Origin: Lacrimispora sp. 210928-DFI.3.58
GTDB taxonomy: Bacteria > Bacillota > Clostridia > Lachnospirales > Lachnospiraceae
Assembly: GCF_020554865.1 (NCBI RefSeq)
Contig: NZ_JAJCIC010000010.1
Location: 62,001 to 126,000 of the forward strand
DNA: 64,000 nucleotides
Direction of reading: 5' to 3'
A program made the position numbers and the translations under genes. Shown piece after piece: positions 8,261 through 16,732 of the stretch (the stretch's first letter is position 1; the number at the start of each line of letters is the position of its first letter). Below the pieces are notes generated by a model. The model did not search any database. It had not been told where the DNA came from and saw nothing but the letters and a program-made list of their open reading frames with translations.

Positions 8261-9878
8261 TTACCGGGTGGGCATTTATATCCGGCTTTCGCTGGCGGAT
8301 GAAGATACCGGGGGCGGAAAGGCCGAGAGCGACAGCGTTGGCAACCAACGGGAGTTGATCCATCAGTTTCTGGACCGCCACCCCCAACTGAAAGCTGCTC
8401 CCCGGACGGAGTTCGTGGACGATGGGTACACCGGGACCAACACAAACCGTCCGCAGTTCCAGGCGCTTATGAAGGAGCTACGCACCGGGGCCATCAATGT
8501 GATGGTGACAAAGGATTTTTCCAGATGCCACCGGGACTATACGCAGATGGGCAACTACCTGGAGTGCGTCTTTCCTTTTTTGGGCGCCCGCTATATCTCC
8601 GTCAATGACGGCTACGACAGCGATGATTACAAGGGCGTGACCTCCGGCATGGATGTGGTCCTGCGGAACATCATCTATGAGGCGTACAGTAAGGACCTGT
8701 CCGTCAAGACCACCACGGCGAAGATCATCATGATGAAGCAGGGCAAATACATAGGCAGCTTTGCTCCCTATGGCTTTCGGTTCCATCCCACGGTCCGGAA
8801 CAAACTGGTGATAGACGAGGACTCTGCGGCGGTGGTGCGGCGCATCTTCGACATGGCTTTGCAGGGCGTTGGCAATACAGATATTGCCCGCAGACTGAAC
8901 AGCGAGGGCATCCTTACCCCCGGCGCCTACTTCCGGCAGAAAAATCCGGGGAGCGGACGGTTCCGTAAAGCCTCCGAAAAGAACGGCTGGACGGCGGCCT
9001 CGGTGCTGAACATACTCCACCAGTACGAATACACCGGGGCGCTGGTGGGGCGCAAGCGATACAAGGCCAGCCTCCATGAAAAGCGGACAGTCCCGCAGGA
9101 TAAGGCGGACTGGATCATCTATGAAGGGGCGCATGACGCCATCATCAGCAAGGCGGACTTTGACAGGGTGCAGGAGATCATCCGGCAGAGACCGAAGCGG
9201 GCAAAAGGGACGCCGCAGGAGTATCCGCTGAAAGGGCTTCTCAAATGCGGAAACTGCCATCGGACATTGAGCCGTGTTCACAGTTCAGCCGGATATTACT
9301 ACCGATGCACCAAGAGCAGGGCGGACGATGCCAGCGGTTGCCCAAAGGGAAAGCTGTTCTCCGAGAAAGAGATCGAGGGCATCGTGTTCCGGGCAGTCAT
9401 GCAGATGCTGGAGATGTGCCAGGAACAGAAAAAACAGAAGTCCTCTTTGATGCTGACCCGCAAGGAGCGTATCGCCGCCTGTGTCGCGGAGCTTCAAAAG
9501 CTGGAACAGCAGCAGGAACGGTACAGGCAGGAGAAGTTCAGGGCCTATGAGGATTACAGCGGCGGTACGCTGACAAAGGATGCCTACCTGAGACAGCGGG
9601 CGGACATTGACAGCAAACTCGCCGCCGCCAGTGCCGAGCAGGACAAACAGGAACAGCTTTTGTCTGAACTGGAGCATCTGGCCTTTCAGGATAAGGCGCA
9701 GGAGGATGATGTGTTCACTTCCTTTGCCGGGGCTACGGAACTGACGGCGGAACTGGCGCAGACATTCATCAAGGAAGTGCTGGTGTCCTCCCCTACCGAG
9801 ATCGAGATCGTATGGAAGTTCCGGGATGTGTTTGGAGGCCATTCTAATACCAAAGAGGAGGAAAGACATAATGGATAA
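8253..9878 (+). CDS. Large serine recombinase 3 of the triple set
   Basis: This is a 541-residue large serine recombinase. VGIYIRLSLADED places the nucleophile at Ser13; SVGNQRELI, DGYTGTNTNRPQFQ and TKDFSRCHRDYTQMGNY follow, with a Cys in place of the more usual Ala/Ser/Gly after the first arginine. The recombinase domain (APYGFRFHPT), zinc ribbon (LLKCGNCHRTLSR ... YRCTKS ... GCPKG) and a long glutamine-rich coiled coil (about 400-470) are present. It overlaps its neighbours on both sides by 8 bases. It appears complete. Similarity to recombinases 1 and 2 is at the family level, so the three are old paralogues and not recent duplicates. Confidence 0.93.
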   Translation: MTDYRVGIYIRLSLADEDTGGGKAESDSVGNQRELIHQFLDRHPQLKAAPRTEFVDDGYTGTNTNRPQFQALMKELRTGAINVMVTKDFSRCHRDYTQMGNYLECVFPFLGARYISVNDGYDSDDYKGVTSGMDVVLRNIIYEAYSKDLSVKTTTAKIIMMKQGKYIGSFAPYGFRFHPTVRNKLVIDEDSAAVVRRIFDMALQGVGNTDIARRLNSEGILTPGAYFRQKNPGSGRFRKASEKNGWTAASVLNILHQYEYTGALVGRKRYKASLHEKRTVPQDKADWIIYEGAHDAIISKADFDRVQEIIRQRPKRAKGTPQEYPLKGLLKCGNCHRTLSRVHSSAGYYYRCTKSRADDASGCPKGKLFSEKEIEGIVFRAVMQMLEMCQEQKKQKSSLMLTRKERIAACVAELQKLEQQQERYRQEKFRAYEDYSGGTLTKDAYLRQRADIDSKLAAASAEQDKQEQLLSELEHLAFQDKAQEDDVFTSFAGATELTAELAQTFIKEVLVSSPTEIEIVWKFRDVFGGHSNTKEEERHNG

Positions 9879-10293
9879 ACCGAGAAATGTTGCGGTCTAT
9901 ATGCGGGTCGCAAGAGCGCCCAGGGCGTGGATATACTGCCGGACGGCGGAACCGAACGCCTTTGCACTGAGGAGGCAACAGGAAGAACTTACGGCCTTTG
10001 CCAAGGATAACCACTATGAGGTCGTGGGCTGCACCGCCAAGCAGGAAACCGGCACAACAATGGTCCGCTCTGGAATGGCTGAGATCACCAATGCCGTCCT
10101 CCGGGGGGAGATGGACATCCTGCTTGTCCTGAACGCCACAAGGCTGGGGCGCGACATCTGGAACACGCTCGAATATGTTGGCTGGCTGGGGAAACATAAT
10201 GTGAAGGTCGTCTGCCTGAACGGTGAACTTTCCAACCGGGAAGTGGGGCGGCTCCTGCGGGCAAAGCAGGCTATGCAGGACGGGGCCATTTGA
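9871..10293 (+). CDS. Resolvase-like protein lacking the catalytic serine
   Basis: This is a 140-residue protein with only a resolvase N-terminal-like domain. The Y-x-R-x-Ser motif is present twice in degenerate form, VAVYMRVAR and WIYCRTAEP, with Ala (14 and 26) in the nucleophile position both times. Downstream, ALRRQQEELTAF, the TGTTMVRSGM region and LNATRLGRDIWNT match the catalytic-domain fold, including the arginine pair. There is no DNA-binding recombinase domain or zinc ribbon. It overlaps recombinase 3 by 8 bases and has GAGGAGG upstream, so it belongs to the same operon. I infer a non-catalytic accessory role, for example controlling synapsis or direction. It ends about 110 bases before the element boundary. 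Confidence 0.75.
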   Translation: MDKPRNVAVYMRVARAPRAWIYCRTAEPNAFALRRQQEELTAFAKDNHYEVVGCTAKQETGTTMVRSGMAEITNAVLRGEMDILLVLNATRLGRDIWNTLEYVGWLGKHNVKVVCLNGELSNREVGRLLRAKQAMQDGAI

Positions 10294-10320
10294 CGAGTGA
10301 GTTTTCCCTTTCGCATAAAG

Positions 10321-10375
10321 CGGATGCCGGAGGCGGTCTTTCAAAAGAAAGGCCAACAACCGCCTCCGGCATCCG
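10321..10375. repeat. Perfect 16-bp inverted repeat at the element-C end
   Basis: CGGATGCCGGAGGCGG (10321-10336) is exactly complementary to 10360-10375. The 23-base loop contains its own small CTTTC/GAAAG pair. It is followed by A6 and only weak T runs, so it is not a classical terminator in the plus direction. Its position, 30 bases inside the element end, also fits a recombinase or accessory-protein binding region. Confidence 0.6.
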
Positions 10376-10406
10376 TAAAAAATTTGGTGTTTAGTTGACA
10401 CAAAGA

Positions 10407-11780
10407 GACCTTTCCCGTTTTGCAAGAAATTACAGCGATGCGGGAAGTCTGATTGATAACCTGTTTGTTCAGATGGGTGTCCGTTTTATCAGTCTTGCTG
10501 AAAATGTGGACAGCTATCTCAACCCGGACAGCGTTTCCAGTATTATCGTCCCGATTACAAATGTGATGAACGATCAATACTGCTACCAGACCTCAAAGAA
10601 AATTCGCCAGGTATTTGACTACAAGCGGCGCAACGGTCAGTACATCGGCGCATTTGCTCCTTATGGATATGTGAAGCACCCAAAGGACAAGCACCGGTTA
10701 ATCATCGATCCCGATGCCGCTGAAATCGTCAAACTTATTTTCTCTTTGTTCCTAAAAGGGACATCGAAACGGGCCATCGCTTTGTATCTGAATGAACACG
10801 GCGTGCCCAGCCCCTCGGCTTATAAACTGCAAAAGGGCATACCCGTTTCAACAAGAGGATATGACGATCCTATGTGGGGAGCCCGTATGATCCACTCCAT
10901 TCTGACGAACCCCACCTATACCGGGGATTTGGCGCAGGGCCGCAGTCGGGTAAAAAGCTATAAGGTACACGAGGTTGAAAGCGTTCCCCGTGAAGAATGG
11001 GTGGAAGTAGCTGGTACGCATGAGGCAATCATTGATTATGAAACCTTTGATAAGGTACAGGCCCTTTTACAGCGGGATACCCGTACTTCTCCAAAAGGCC
11101 GGGAAGTCCACCTGTTCAGCGGTTTTCTGAAATGTGCTGACTGCGGGCGGGCAATTACCCGGAGCGTAGGCAACAACAATAATGTGTACTATGCCTGCTC
11201 CACCTACAAGAACCGCTCCCGGACAGCCTGCACAATGCACTCAATCAAGCATAACCGTCTGGAGGCCGCTGTCCTCTTTGCGGTACAACAGCAAGTCCAT
11301 CTGGCTGTTTCATACTCGGAAATGATTGCCCGCATTAACACCGCCCCGGTCAAAAAGAGCCAGTCCATCCGTTTGGAAGAACTGATTGCTGCGAAAGAGC
11401 GGGAACTGGCAAAAATCAGCCGCTACAAGCAGTCCCTTTATCAAGACTGGAAAGACGGGGAAATTACCCAGCAGGACTACCGGGATATGAAGGCCGATTA
11501 TGAGCGACAGACCATCGCTCTTACGGATGTACTGACCCGGCTGAACGCTGAACGGGCGGAACTGGCAAACGGTGTAAAGAGTGAACATCCTGCACTGGTG
11601 GCCTTTACAAAACATCAAAATATCGACCAGCTTTCCCGAGAACTTCTCGTTGAGCTGATCGATCATATCAAGGTTTATGAGAATGGAAACATTAGTGTGA
11701 GATTTAAGTTTGCGGATGAATTTAGACGCATCGCAGAATACATTGAAATCAACACCACAAAACCCGCAGTAGCGGGCTAA
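10407..11780 (+). pseudogene. 5'-truncated large serine recombinase of element A
   Basis: The open frame resumes at DLSRFARNYSDAGSL, equivalent to about residue 107 of the intact paralogue at 17740-19425, and then runs to a normal C-terminus (EFRRIAEYIEINTT...). The recombinase domain (FAPYGYVKHPKDKH), zinc ribbon (FLKCADCGRAITR, YYACSTYKNRSRTAC) and coiled coil are intact, and most positions match the paralogue. Missing are the nucleophile serine and the first part of the catalytic domain, removed by insertion of element C. A TTG at 10395 keeps a frame open but only adds element-C codons. It cannot be catalytic; expression of a DNA-binding fragment is conceivable. Confidence 0.85.
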
Positions 11781-11811
11781 CCCCCGCTACATACCCCTTT
11801 GACAGTGTGTT

Positions 11812-11835
11812 TTCCTAATAGGAGCTAATCATATG
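11812..11835 (+). other. Attachment-site half of element A
   Basis: The 18-base arm TTCCTAATAGGAGCTAAT is followed by core CATATG. Upstream GACAGTGTGTTT is also shared with the corresponding end of element B (revcomp of 17703-17714). The host frame resumes right after the core. Confidence 0.8.
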
Positions 11836-12428
11836 GAAATAGCAATGATATTCAAAATGAGCAGTTTTTTCTGTTTTCTGACCAAAGTCATTTATATTAT
11901 ATAGAGAAAACCAAAAGCAGATACAAACGTTTGTGTGATTTGCTGATCCAAGAGAATATATTGTTTTCTGATTTTTTTGAACATCAACAAAAGAATATTC
12001 GTTGGCTTATTGAAAGGGGGATAGTGATAGAGCAACCAGATAGTTACTTGAAATTAAATGGGCCTAAAGTTTTTATTTTCAAAGACTTATATGATCATGA
12101 TGTGATTTGTCCTCAATACTATGATGATGAATTGAAAAAAATAATTGATGAATGGATCAGGAATGGTGAGTTGAGATTAGGAAATAGCCTTTTCTCAGAA
12201 CCGGAACAGGATTATCTTAATTATGAGTTGAATAAATCCTCTTATAGTAATGGACTTGATTTGCGTAACAAGTATGCACATAGCACTTATCCAGAAAACG
12301 AAAAGACACAATTTGTAGATTATGTTAGACTGCTAAAGATTATGATTCTTGTTATTACAAAGATTAATGAGGAATTCTGTTTAAGAGAAAGTATGAAGGA
12401 AATATGTGAAGAGATGGAAAATGTATAA
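11836..12428 (+). pseudogene. 3' part of a host gene interrupted by element A (HEPN-like C-terminus)
   Basis: An open frame reads directly out of the CATATG core (TAT GGA AAT AGC ...) and continues without a stop for about 200 codons to 12428. It gives a helical, acidic protein ending in LDLRNKYAHSTYPE ... MKEICEEMENV. The RNKYAH motif (R-X4-H) in a helical C-terminal setting is typical of HEPN-type domains, found in abortive-infection and toxin proteins as well as in DUF4209-like proteins. AT-rich codon use differs from element C. A TTG at 11931 could serve as a start for a fragment, but the frame clearly begins earlier, so I treat it as the stranded 3' piece of a larger gene. Confidence 0.65.
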
Positions 12429-12534
12429 TAAAAACAGAATTCTATTATGTAAAAATGTACATAGGGCCGGCAGGCGAGATCCTGCTGGCTCTTGCAGTTA
12501 TAACCTTTTCATTCATACTTCAAAACTTTTTGAG

Positions 12535-12560
12535 ACTTCCGCTTTTGTGGGAGTTTTTAT
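12535..12560 (+). terminator. Terminator in the 12429-12785 gap
   Basis: ACTTCCGC-TTTT-GTGGGAGT pairs fully if G-T pairs are allowed, followed by TTTTAT. A second hairpin, GCCGGCAGG...CCTGCTGGC, lies near 12464-12487. The rest of the 357-base gap (about 12561-12785) shows only short fragments with stops, probably decayed coding DNA. Confidence 0.6.
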
Positions 12561-12785
12561 AACATTATAAGGAAGAAAAGGAATGATGGCTGACATGCTC
12601 CGCAGGCATATGCCATCCATGCGGTGCAGGTATTTGAAAAAAGATATGGCAGATAGTAGAATGAAAGTATCAGGGAACTGGTGACAGCGCTATCAGAAAT
12701 CAGGTAAAAAAGAACACAAAACACATTTTTGTATAGCGTTAAAGCCAGTGTTTTCAATGGGTTCCAGAGGGAGGCTACATTTTAG

Positions 12786-13034
12786 TATCCAGTGTGGTGG
12801 TATAGCTGTCCAATGGCAATTCATTCGTTTCTTGATATGCATGATCTCAGTGGAAAACAGGTTTATCTGTTCTGTTCACATGGAACAGGAGGACTTGCCA
12901 GCAGTGTAAAGGATATCACCGCAGACATTCCAGATGCGATTATTTCTGAGGATGCATTTCATGTTTATCAGGATGATGATACCGCTTCTGCAAAAGAGGA
13001 TTTAATTACATGGCTTAAGGGCTTGGAGGATTAA
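12786..13034 (+). pseudogene. Flavodoxin C-terminal remnant
   Basis: The frame reads YPVWWYSCPMAIHSFL ... DLSGKQVYLFCSHGTGGLASSVKDI ... DLITWLKGLED, the C-terminal half of a short-chain flavodoxin (the YP-x-WW loop near the FMN and the F-C-T/S-H-G strand). The N-terminal phosphate-binding loop is missing and a TAG stop (12783-12785) precedes the first homologous codon. Only a GTG at 12792 could start it. It ends 13 bases before the aldo/keto reductase gene, so it was probably once part of the same redox operon. Confidence 0.7.
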
Positions 13035-13047
13035 AGGAGGACACGAT

Positions 13048-14151
13048 ATGAAACAAATGCAATATCGAGGGCTGCCCCACGGAGGGGATAATATCAGTAT
13101 TATAGGACTTGGCACCAGTTCCATTCAGGCAGCCAGTGAACGGGAAATTGAAGAAACCGTTCGTTATGCCTTGGAGCGGGGCATCAACTATTTTGATATG
13201 GCCTCTGCCGAGGCAAAACCCTTTGCAGCCTATGGCCGTGCATTGGCAGGAAATCGGAAAAAAGCATATTTCCAGATTCATTTTGGAGCAAATTATGCCA
13301 CGGGTACATACGGCTGGACAACGAACTTGGATACGATCAAACGCTCTGTTGATTGGCAGCTTCACGCCCTGCAAACGGATTATATTGATTTTGGATTTAT
13401 CCACTGCATCGATGAGGCGGCAGACCTGAGAAAAGTGGAAAAGGCGGGTGTGATCCGCTATATTCAGGAGTTGCAGAGTCAGGGAGTGGTTCGTCACATC
13501 GGCCTGTCCTCCCATACGCCAGAGCTTGCCAATCGTGTGCTGGATATGGGAATCCTGGATATGCTGATGTTCAGCATTAATCCCGGTTACGATTACCGCA
13601 AAGGTGCTTACGGAATTGGCAATGTGGAGGAACGAATGGCGCTGTACCGCCGATGCGAAAAGGAAGGCGTCGGCATTTCTGTTATGAAGGCCTTCAGCGG
13701 CGGGCAGCTTTTGGATGCTCGAACATCCCCATTTGGTCAGGCGCTTACAGAATATCAGTGCCTGCAATATGCCCTGGATAAACCGGGAGTATTGACGGTT
13801 CTTCCCGGTATTCGTGGGAAAGAGGATTTGGACCGCATCCTCGGTTTCCTGGAAGCGGATTCGGAAGAAACGGACTATTCTGTCATCGGCAATTTTGCAC
13901 CCCAGGATGCAAATGGTAAGTGTGTTTACTGCAATCACTGTAAACCTTGTCCGGCAGGATTGGACATCGGTCTGATCAATAAGTATTATGATTTGTCCAG
14001 GGCTGGAGACAGTCTCGCTCATAGTCACTATGAGAAGCTGGAAAAGAAAGCGTTTGATTGTGTAAAATGCGGGCACTGCAATACGCGCTGTCCGTTCCAT
14101 GTGGATCAGGTTTCAAGAATGGAGACCATTGCAGCATATTTCCATAAATAA
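13048..14151 (+). CDS. Aldo/keto reductase with C-terminal 4Fe-4S domain
   Basis: This is a 367-residue protein. Residues about 1-270 form the aldo/keto reductase TIM barrel: ISIIGLGTSSIQ, GINYFDMASAEA (catalytic Asp; the usual Tyr is replaced by the A-K region), YIDFGFIHCID, and GVVRHIGLSSH. The C-terminal 90 residues carry two ferredoxin-type cysteine sets, CVYCNHCKPCPAGLDI and CVKCGHCNTRCPFHV, so two iron-sulfur clusters are expected. This architecture belongs to the ferredoxin-linked 'predicted oxidoreductase' branch. ATG 13048 follows AAAGGAGG. It is the first gene of a four-gene operon, with 15-22-base gaps, ending in the Fe-alcohol dehydrogenase. A role in electron-bifurcating or aldehyde reduction is inferred, not shown. 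Confidence 0.9.
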   Translation: MKQMQYRGLPHGGDNISIIGLGTSSIQAASEREIEETVRYALERGINYFDMASAEAKPFAAYGRALAGNRKKAYFQIHFGANYATGTYGWTTNLDTIKRSVDWQLHALQTDYIDFGFIHCIDEAADLRKVEKAGVIRYIQELQSQGVVRHIGLSSHTPELANRVLDMGILDMLMFSINPGYDYRKGAYGIGNVEERMALYRRCEKEGVGISVMKAFSGGQLLDARTSPFGQALTEYQCLQYALDKPGVLTVLPGIRGKEDLDRILGFLEADSEETDYSVIGNFAPQDANGKCVYCNHCKPCPAGLDIGLINKYYDLSRAGDSLAHSHYEKLEKKAFDCVKCGHCNTRCPFHVDQVSRMETIAAYFHK

Positions 14152-14172
14152 TTTGAAAAGGAGAATTAAATT

Positions 14173-14577
14173 ATGAGAGCAGACGAATTTCAACAGATTT
14201 TTCCTTTAGGGGATAAAAATGATGCTTATGCCCAATTTTTTGTAGGGCAAAGCTATCTCAAAATGCTGACTACCGAGCGTGTTGGTATTGCCAATGTAAC
14301 ATTTGAACCGGGATGCCGCAATAACTGGCATATCCACCACAAAGGCGGTCAGATTTTACTTTGCACTGCCGGACGGGGATATTATCAGGAATGGGGCAAG
14401 CCTGCACAGGAACTAAAGCCGGGAGATGTTGTCAACATTCCGCTAGAGGTGAAGCACTGGCACGGAGCTGCCCCAGACAGTTGGTTTTCCCACCTGGCTG
14501 TTGAGGTTCCGGCAGAGGGAGCCTCTAATGAATGGCTGGAAGAAGTTGCGGAACAGGAATATAGCAAATTGAAATAA
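14173..14577 (+). CDS. Cupin-domain protein
   Basis: This is a 134-residue single-domain cupin. GCRNNWHIHHKGGQILLCTAG supplies the first metal-binding cupin motif (two His and a Gln/Glu-type ligand), and LKPGDVVNIPLEVKHWHGAAP supplies the second, with His ligands. Small cupins like this are repeatedly found next to carboxymuconolactone decarboxylase-like proteins and alcohol dehydrogenases, as here. The start ATG is preceded by AAAAGGAG. Function in the operon is unknown; a metal-dependent isomerase, or quinone or aldehyde detoxification, are options. Confidence 0.85.
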   Translation: MRADEFQQIFPLGDKNDAYAQFFVGQSYLKMLTTERVGIANVTFEPGCRNNWHIHHKGGQILLCTAGRGYYQEWGKPAQELKPGDVVNIPLEVKHWHGAAPDSWFSHLAVEVPAEGASNEWLEEVAEQEYSKLK

Positions 14578-14591
14578 AGGAGAGGGTAACT

Positions 14592-14912
14592 ATGAAAAAA
14601 GTAACAGCAGGCAGAGATGCTTTGGGGGATTTTGCACCTAAATTTGCCGAACTGAACGATGATGTGCTGTTTGGTGAGGTGTGGTCAAGAGAGGATAAGC
14701 TGTCAGAAAGGGATAGAAGTATTGTTACGGTAACGGCACTTATGGCAAATGGTGTTCTGGATAGCTCTCTTGAATTTCATATTCGTGAGGCAAAGAAAAA
14801 CGGTGTAACCAAAGAAGAAATGGCAGAGATTTTAACCCATGCGGCCTTTTATGCAGGCTGGCCAAAGGCATGGGCAGCATTTCGGCTGGCGAAAGAGATT
14901 TATCAAGATTAA
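14592..14912 (+). CDS. Carboxymuconolactone decarboxylase family protein
   Basis: This is a 106-residue all-helical protein. LFGEVWSREDKLSERDRSIVTVTALMANG and LEFHIREAKKNGVTKEEMAEILTHAAFYAGWPKA match the carboxymuconolactone decarboxylase/AhpD fold. The CxxC of AhpD peroxidases is absent, so a peroxidase role is unlikely. It overlaps neither neighbour and has AAGGAGAGGG upstream. With the preceding cupin and the following dehydrogenase it forms a set seen widely in Clostridia and lactobacilli; its reaction is not known. Confidence 0.88.
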   Translation: MKKVTAGRDALGDFAPKFAELNDDVLFGEVWSREDKLSERDRSIVTVTALMANGVLDSSLEFHIREAKKNGVTKEEMAEILTHAAFYAGWPKAWAAFRLAKEIYQD

Positions 14913-14926
14913 GGAGGAATCATATC

Positions 14927-16093
14927 ATGTTAGGAAATTTCGTTTATTCTAACCCGACAAAGCTTTATTTTGGAGAGGAATCTTTGCATTATCTTAATGA
15001 AGAACTTCCCAAATATGGAAAGACCGTTCAATTGATTTATGGAAGCGGTTCGATCAAGAGAAATGGAATTTATGACCAGGTAATGGATATTCTTAAGGCC
15101 AATAATAAAGTGGTCGTGGAGGATGGCGGCGTCATGCCGAATCCCACAGTAGAAAAGTTGATGGAAGGTGTTCGGATTGCCAGAGAGAATCAGGTGGATT
15201 TTCTGCTGGCCGTGGGAGGCGGCTCTTGCTGTGACTATGCGAAAGCAGTTTCTGTTTCTGTTCACTGTGATGAAGACCCCTGGGAGAAATATTATATTCG
15301 CTTTGAGGAGCCTGCTTGTCCGATTGTTCCGGTTGGCTGTGTTCTGACTATGGTAGGAACAGGAAGTGAGATGAATGGCGGCGCAGTCATCACGAACCGT
15401 GAACAGAAGCTAAAAATCGGTCATGTGTTTGGAGATAATGTGATGCCGAAGTTTGCGATTCTGAATCCCAGATTTACCTTTACACTTCCAAAACGTCAGA
15501 TGGTGGCCGGTATTTATGACATTTTCAATCATATTTGTGAACAGTATTTTTCCGGCGAGGATGACAATACCAGCGATTATATCAGCGAGGCATTGATGAA
15601 ATCGGTTATCCACAGCTCCCGTATTGCCATTCAGAATCCGGAGGACTATGAAGCAAGATCCAATATTATGTGGACAGCGACATGGGCGCTCAACACCCTT
15701 ATTGCACAGGGGAAAGCTACTGACTGGATGGTGCATATGCTCGGTCAGTCTGTAGGTGCCTACACCGATGCTACACATGGCATGACACTGGCTGCTGTTT
15801 CTCTGGCATACTATCGGTATATTTGTCCTTATGGGCTTGCCAAGTTCCGCCGCTTTGCAGTGAATGTGTGGGATGTTGATCAAAACGGTAAAAATGATGA
15901 ACAGATTGCTGCGGAAGGGCTTTCTTGTATGGAGAGCTGGATGAAGGAGCTGGGACTCGTGATGAATTTGCGTGATTTGGGTGCTACGGAGGATATGTTG
16001 GAAGGTATTGCAGACGGAACTTTCATTATGGAAGGCGGATATAAAATACTGACCCGTAATGAGGTGTTCGATATCCTGAAAGCCAGTATTTGA
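14927..16093 (+). CDS. Iron-containing alcohol dehydrogenase (butanol dehydrogenase-like)
   Basis: This is a 388-residue group III alcohol dehydrogenase. The NAD(P)-binding region shows GSGSIKRNGIYDQV and AVGGGSCCDYAKAVS, and PTVEKLMEGV and TMVGTGSEMNGGAVI are family hallmarks. Metal ligands expected in the C-terminal domain are seen as D/H in IYDIFNHICEQYF, MVHMLGQSVGAYTDATHGMTLA. It oxidises or reduces primary alcohols and aldehydes; BDH-type members reduce butyraldehyde. ATG 14927 follows AAGGAGG. It closes the operon and is followed by a strong terminator at 16267-16309. Confidence 0.92.
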   Translation: MLGNFVYSNPTKLYFGEESLHYLNEELPKYGKTVQLIYGSGSIKRNGIYDQVMDILKANNKVVVEDGGVMPNPTVEKLMEGVRIARENQVDFLLAVGGGSCCDYAKAVSVSVHCDEDPWEKYYIRFEEPACPIVPVGCVLTMVGTGSEMNGGAVITNREQKLKIGHVFGDNVMPKFAILNPRFTFTLPKRQMVAGIYDIFNHICEQYFSGEDDNTSDYISEALMKSVIHSSRIAIQNPEDYEARSNIMWTATWALNTLIAQGKATDWMVHMLGQSVGAYTDATHGMTLAAVSLAYYRYICPYGLAKFRRFAVNVWDVDQNGKNDEQIAAEGLSCMESWMKELGLVMNLRDLGATEDMLEGIADGTFIMEGGYKILTRNEVFDILKASI

Positions 16094-16266
16094 GATGTAA
16101 TTTAATGATTATGATTTTAATTGTGTTGTCAAAATTTATCGGAAAAGAAGAGTAAAAATCTTATCGTATTTTTGCTAAAAGCTACAGAGATGAAAGCGGA
16201 GAATTTTTTGACAGGAATCTGATCAGAAGCGGACAGTTAAAGAGATTTGAAAACACTACAAAATAT

Positions 16267-16309
16267 AAGGTACTGCCTAATCATCAATACGGTTGAGCAG
16301 TACCTTTTT
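16267..16309 (+). terminator. Terminator of the redox operon
   Basis: AAGGTACTGC and GCAGTACCTT pair perfectly around a 20-base loop and are followed by TTTT. It lies within a gap without genes from 16094 to about 16490; I see nothing else convincing there beyond AT-rich decayed sequence. Confidence 0.8.
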
Positions 16310-16492
16310 GCTATGTAATAATGTTTAATCCGTTCGATCTTTAAAATATCTCCCTGATTTAGTTCCAATGGCATCACCACACCTCTCTCCCGACAGGTTC
16401 ACCCACTCATACTCTCCATCAAGATTTAAGTTTCCGCCATATTCAGCTGCCCGTTCCTCAAATTATGGGCGGGGTTAAATAATGCTCCTATA

Positions 16493-16693
16493 TTGCCGGA
16501 GCATATCAACTGTCAGGGCTGCCGCACTGAGGGGATAAAAACGGTATTCTGTGACAGGCTTTGCGGCATTCGTCAGTGCGCATTGAAAAAAGGCGTGACG
16601 ACATGTGGTGACTGCCCGGAAATGGAAACGTGTCAGGCTGTTGGGACAGTCCTCTTATATAATCCTGAAGCGCTGAAAAATCTGAGAGGATAG
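16493..16693 (+). pseudogene. DUF3795-type cysteine-rich remnant
   Basis: The frame gives INCQGCRTEGIKTVFCD, CGIRQCALKKG and TTCGDCPEMETC, a cysteine pattern typical of DUF3795 proteins. The N-terminal third, including the first cysteine pair, is missing and only TTG 16493 could start it, without a ribosome binding site. I regard it as a 5'-deleted relic, though a short functional protein cannot be excluded. Confidence 0.55.
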
Positions 16694-16732
16694 GAGATCG
16701 GCCATATAACATGACAACTTCTCACTAAAGAT

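Larger units (their letters stand above)
1..10406 (+). mobile_element. Element C (right part): integrative element with triple serine recombinase
   Basis: From the window start to about 10406 the DNA is more GC-rich than the flanking host DNA and carries typical integrative-element cargo ending in three serine recombinases. The right end is deduced because, from GACC at 10407 onward, the sequence matches the coding sequence of another recombinase (the copy at 17740-19425), starting abruptly in the middle of its catalytic domain (DLSRFARNY). The exact crossover is within ACAAAGAGACC; GA at 10405-10408 is a likely core. The left end lies outside the window. Confidence 0.75.
10407..11835 (+). 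mobile_element. Element A right end (older element split by element C)
   Basis: The truncated recombinase ends at 11780; 49 bases later comes the arm TTCCTAATAGGAGCTAAT directly followed by CATATG (11830-11835). This arm is the same as both arms of element B, allowing one or two changes, and lies at the same position relative to the recombinase 3' end. The DNA after CATATG reads as the 3' part of a host gene. The left end of element A must lie upstream of this window, beyond element C. Confidence 0.8.

Noticed and set aside
10395..11780. A functional short serine recombinase starting at TTG 10395
   Set aside because: It lacks the nucleophile serine and about 106 N-terminal residues found in its close paralogue; the first codons belong to element C.
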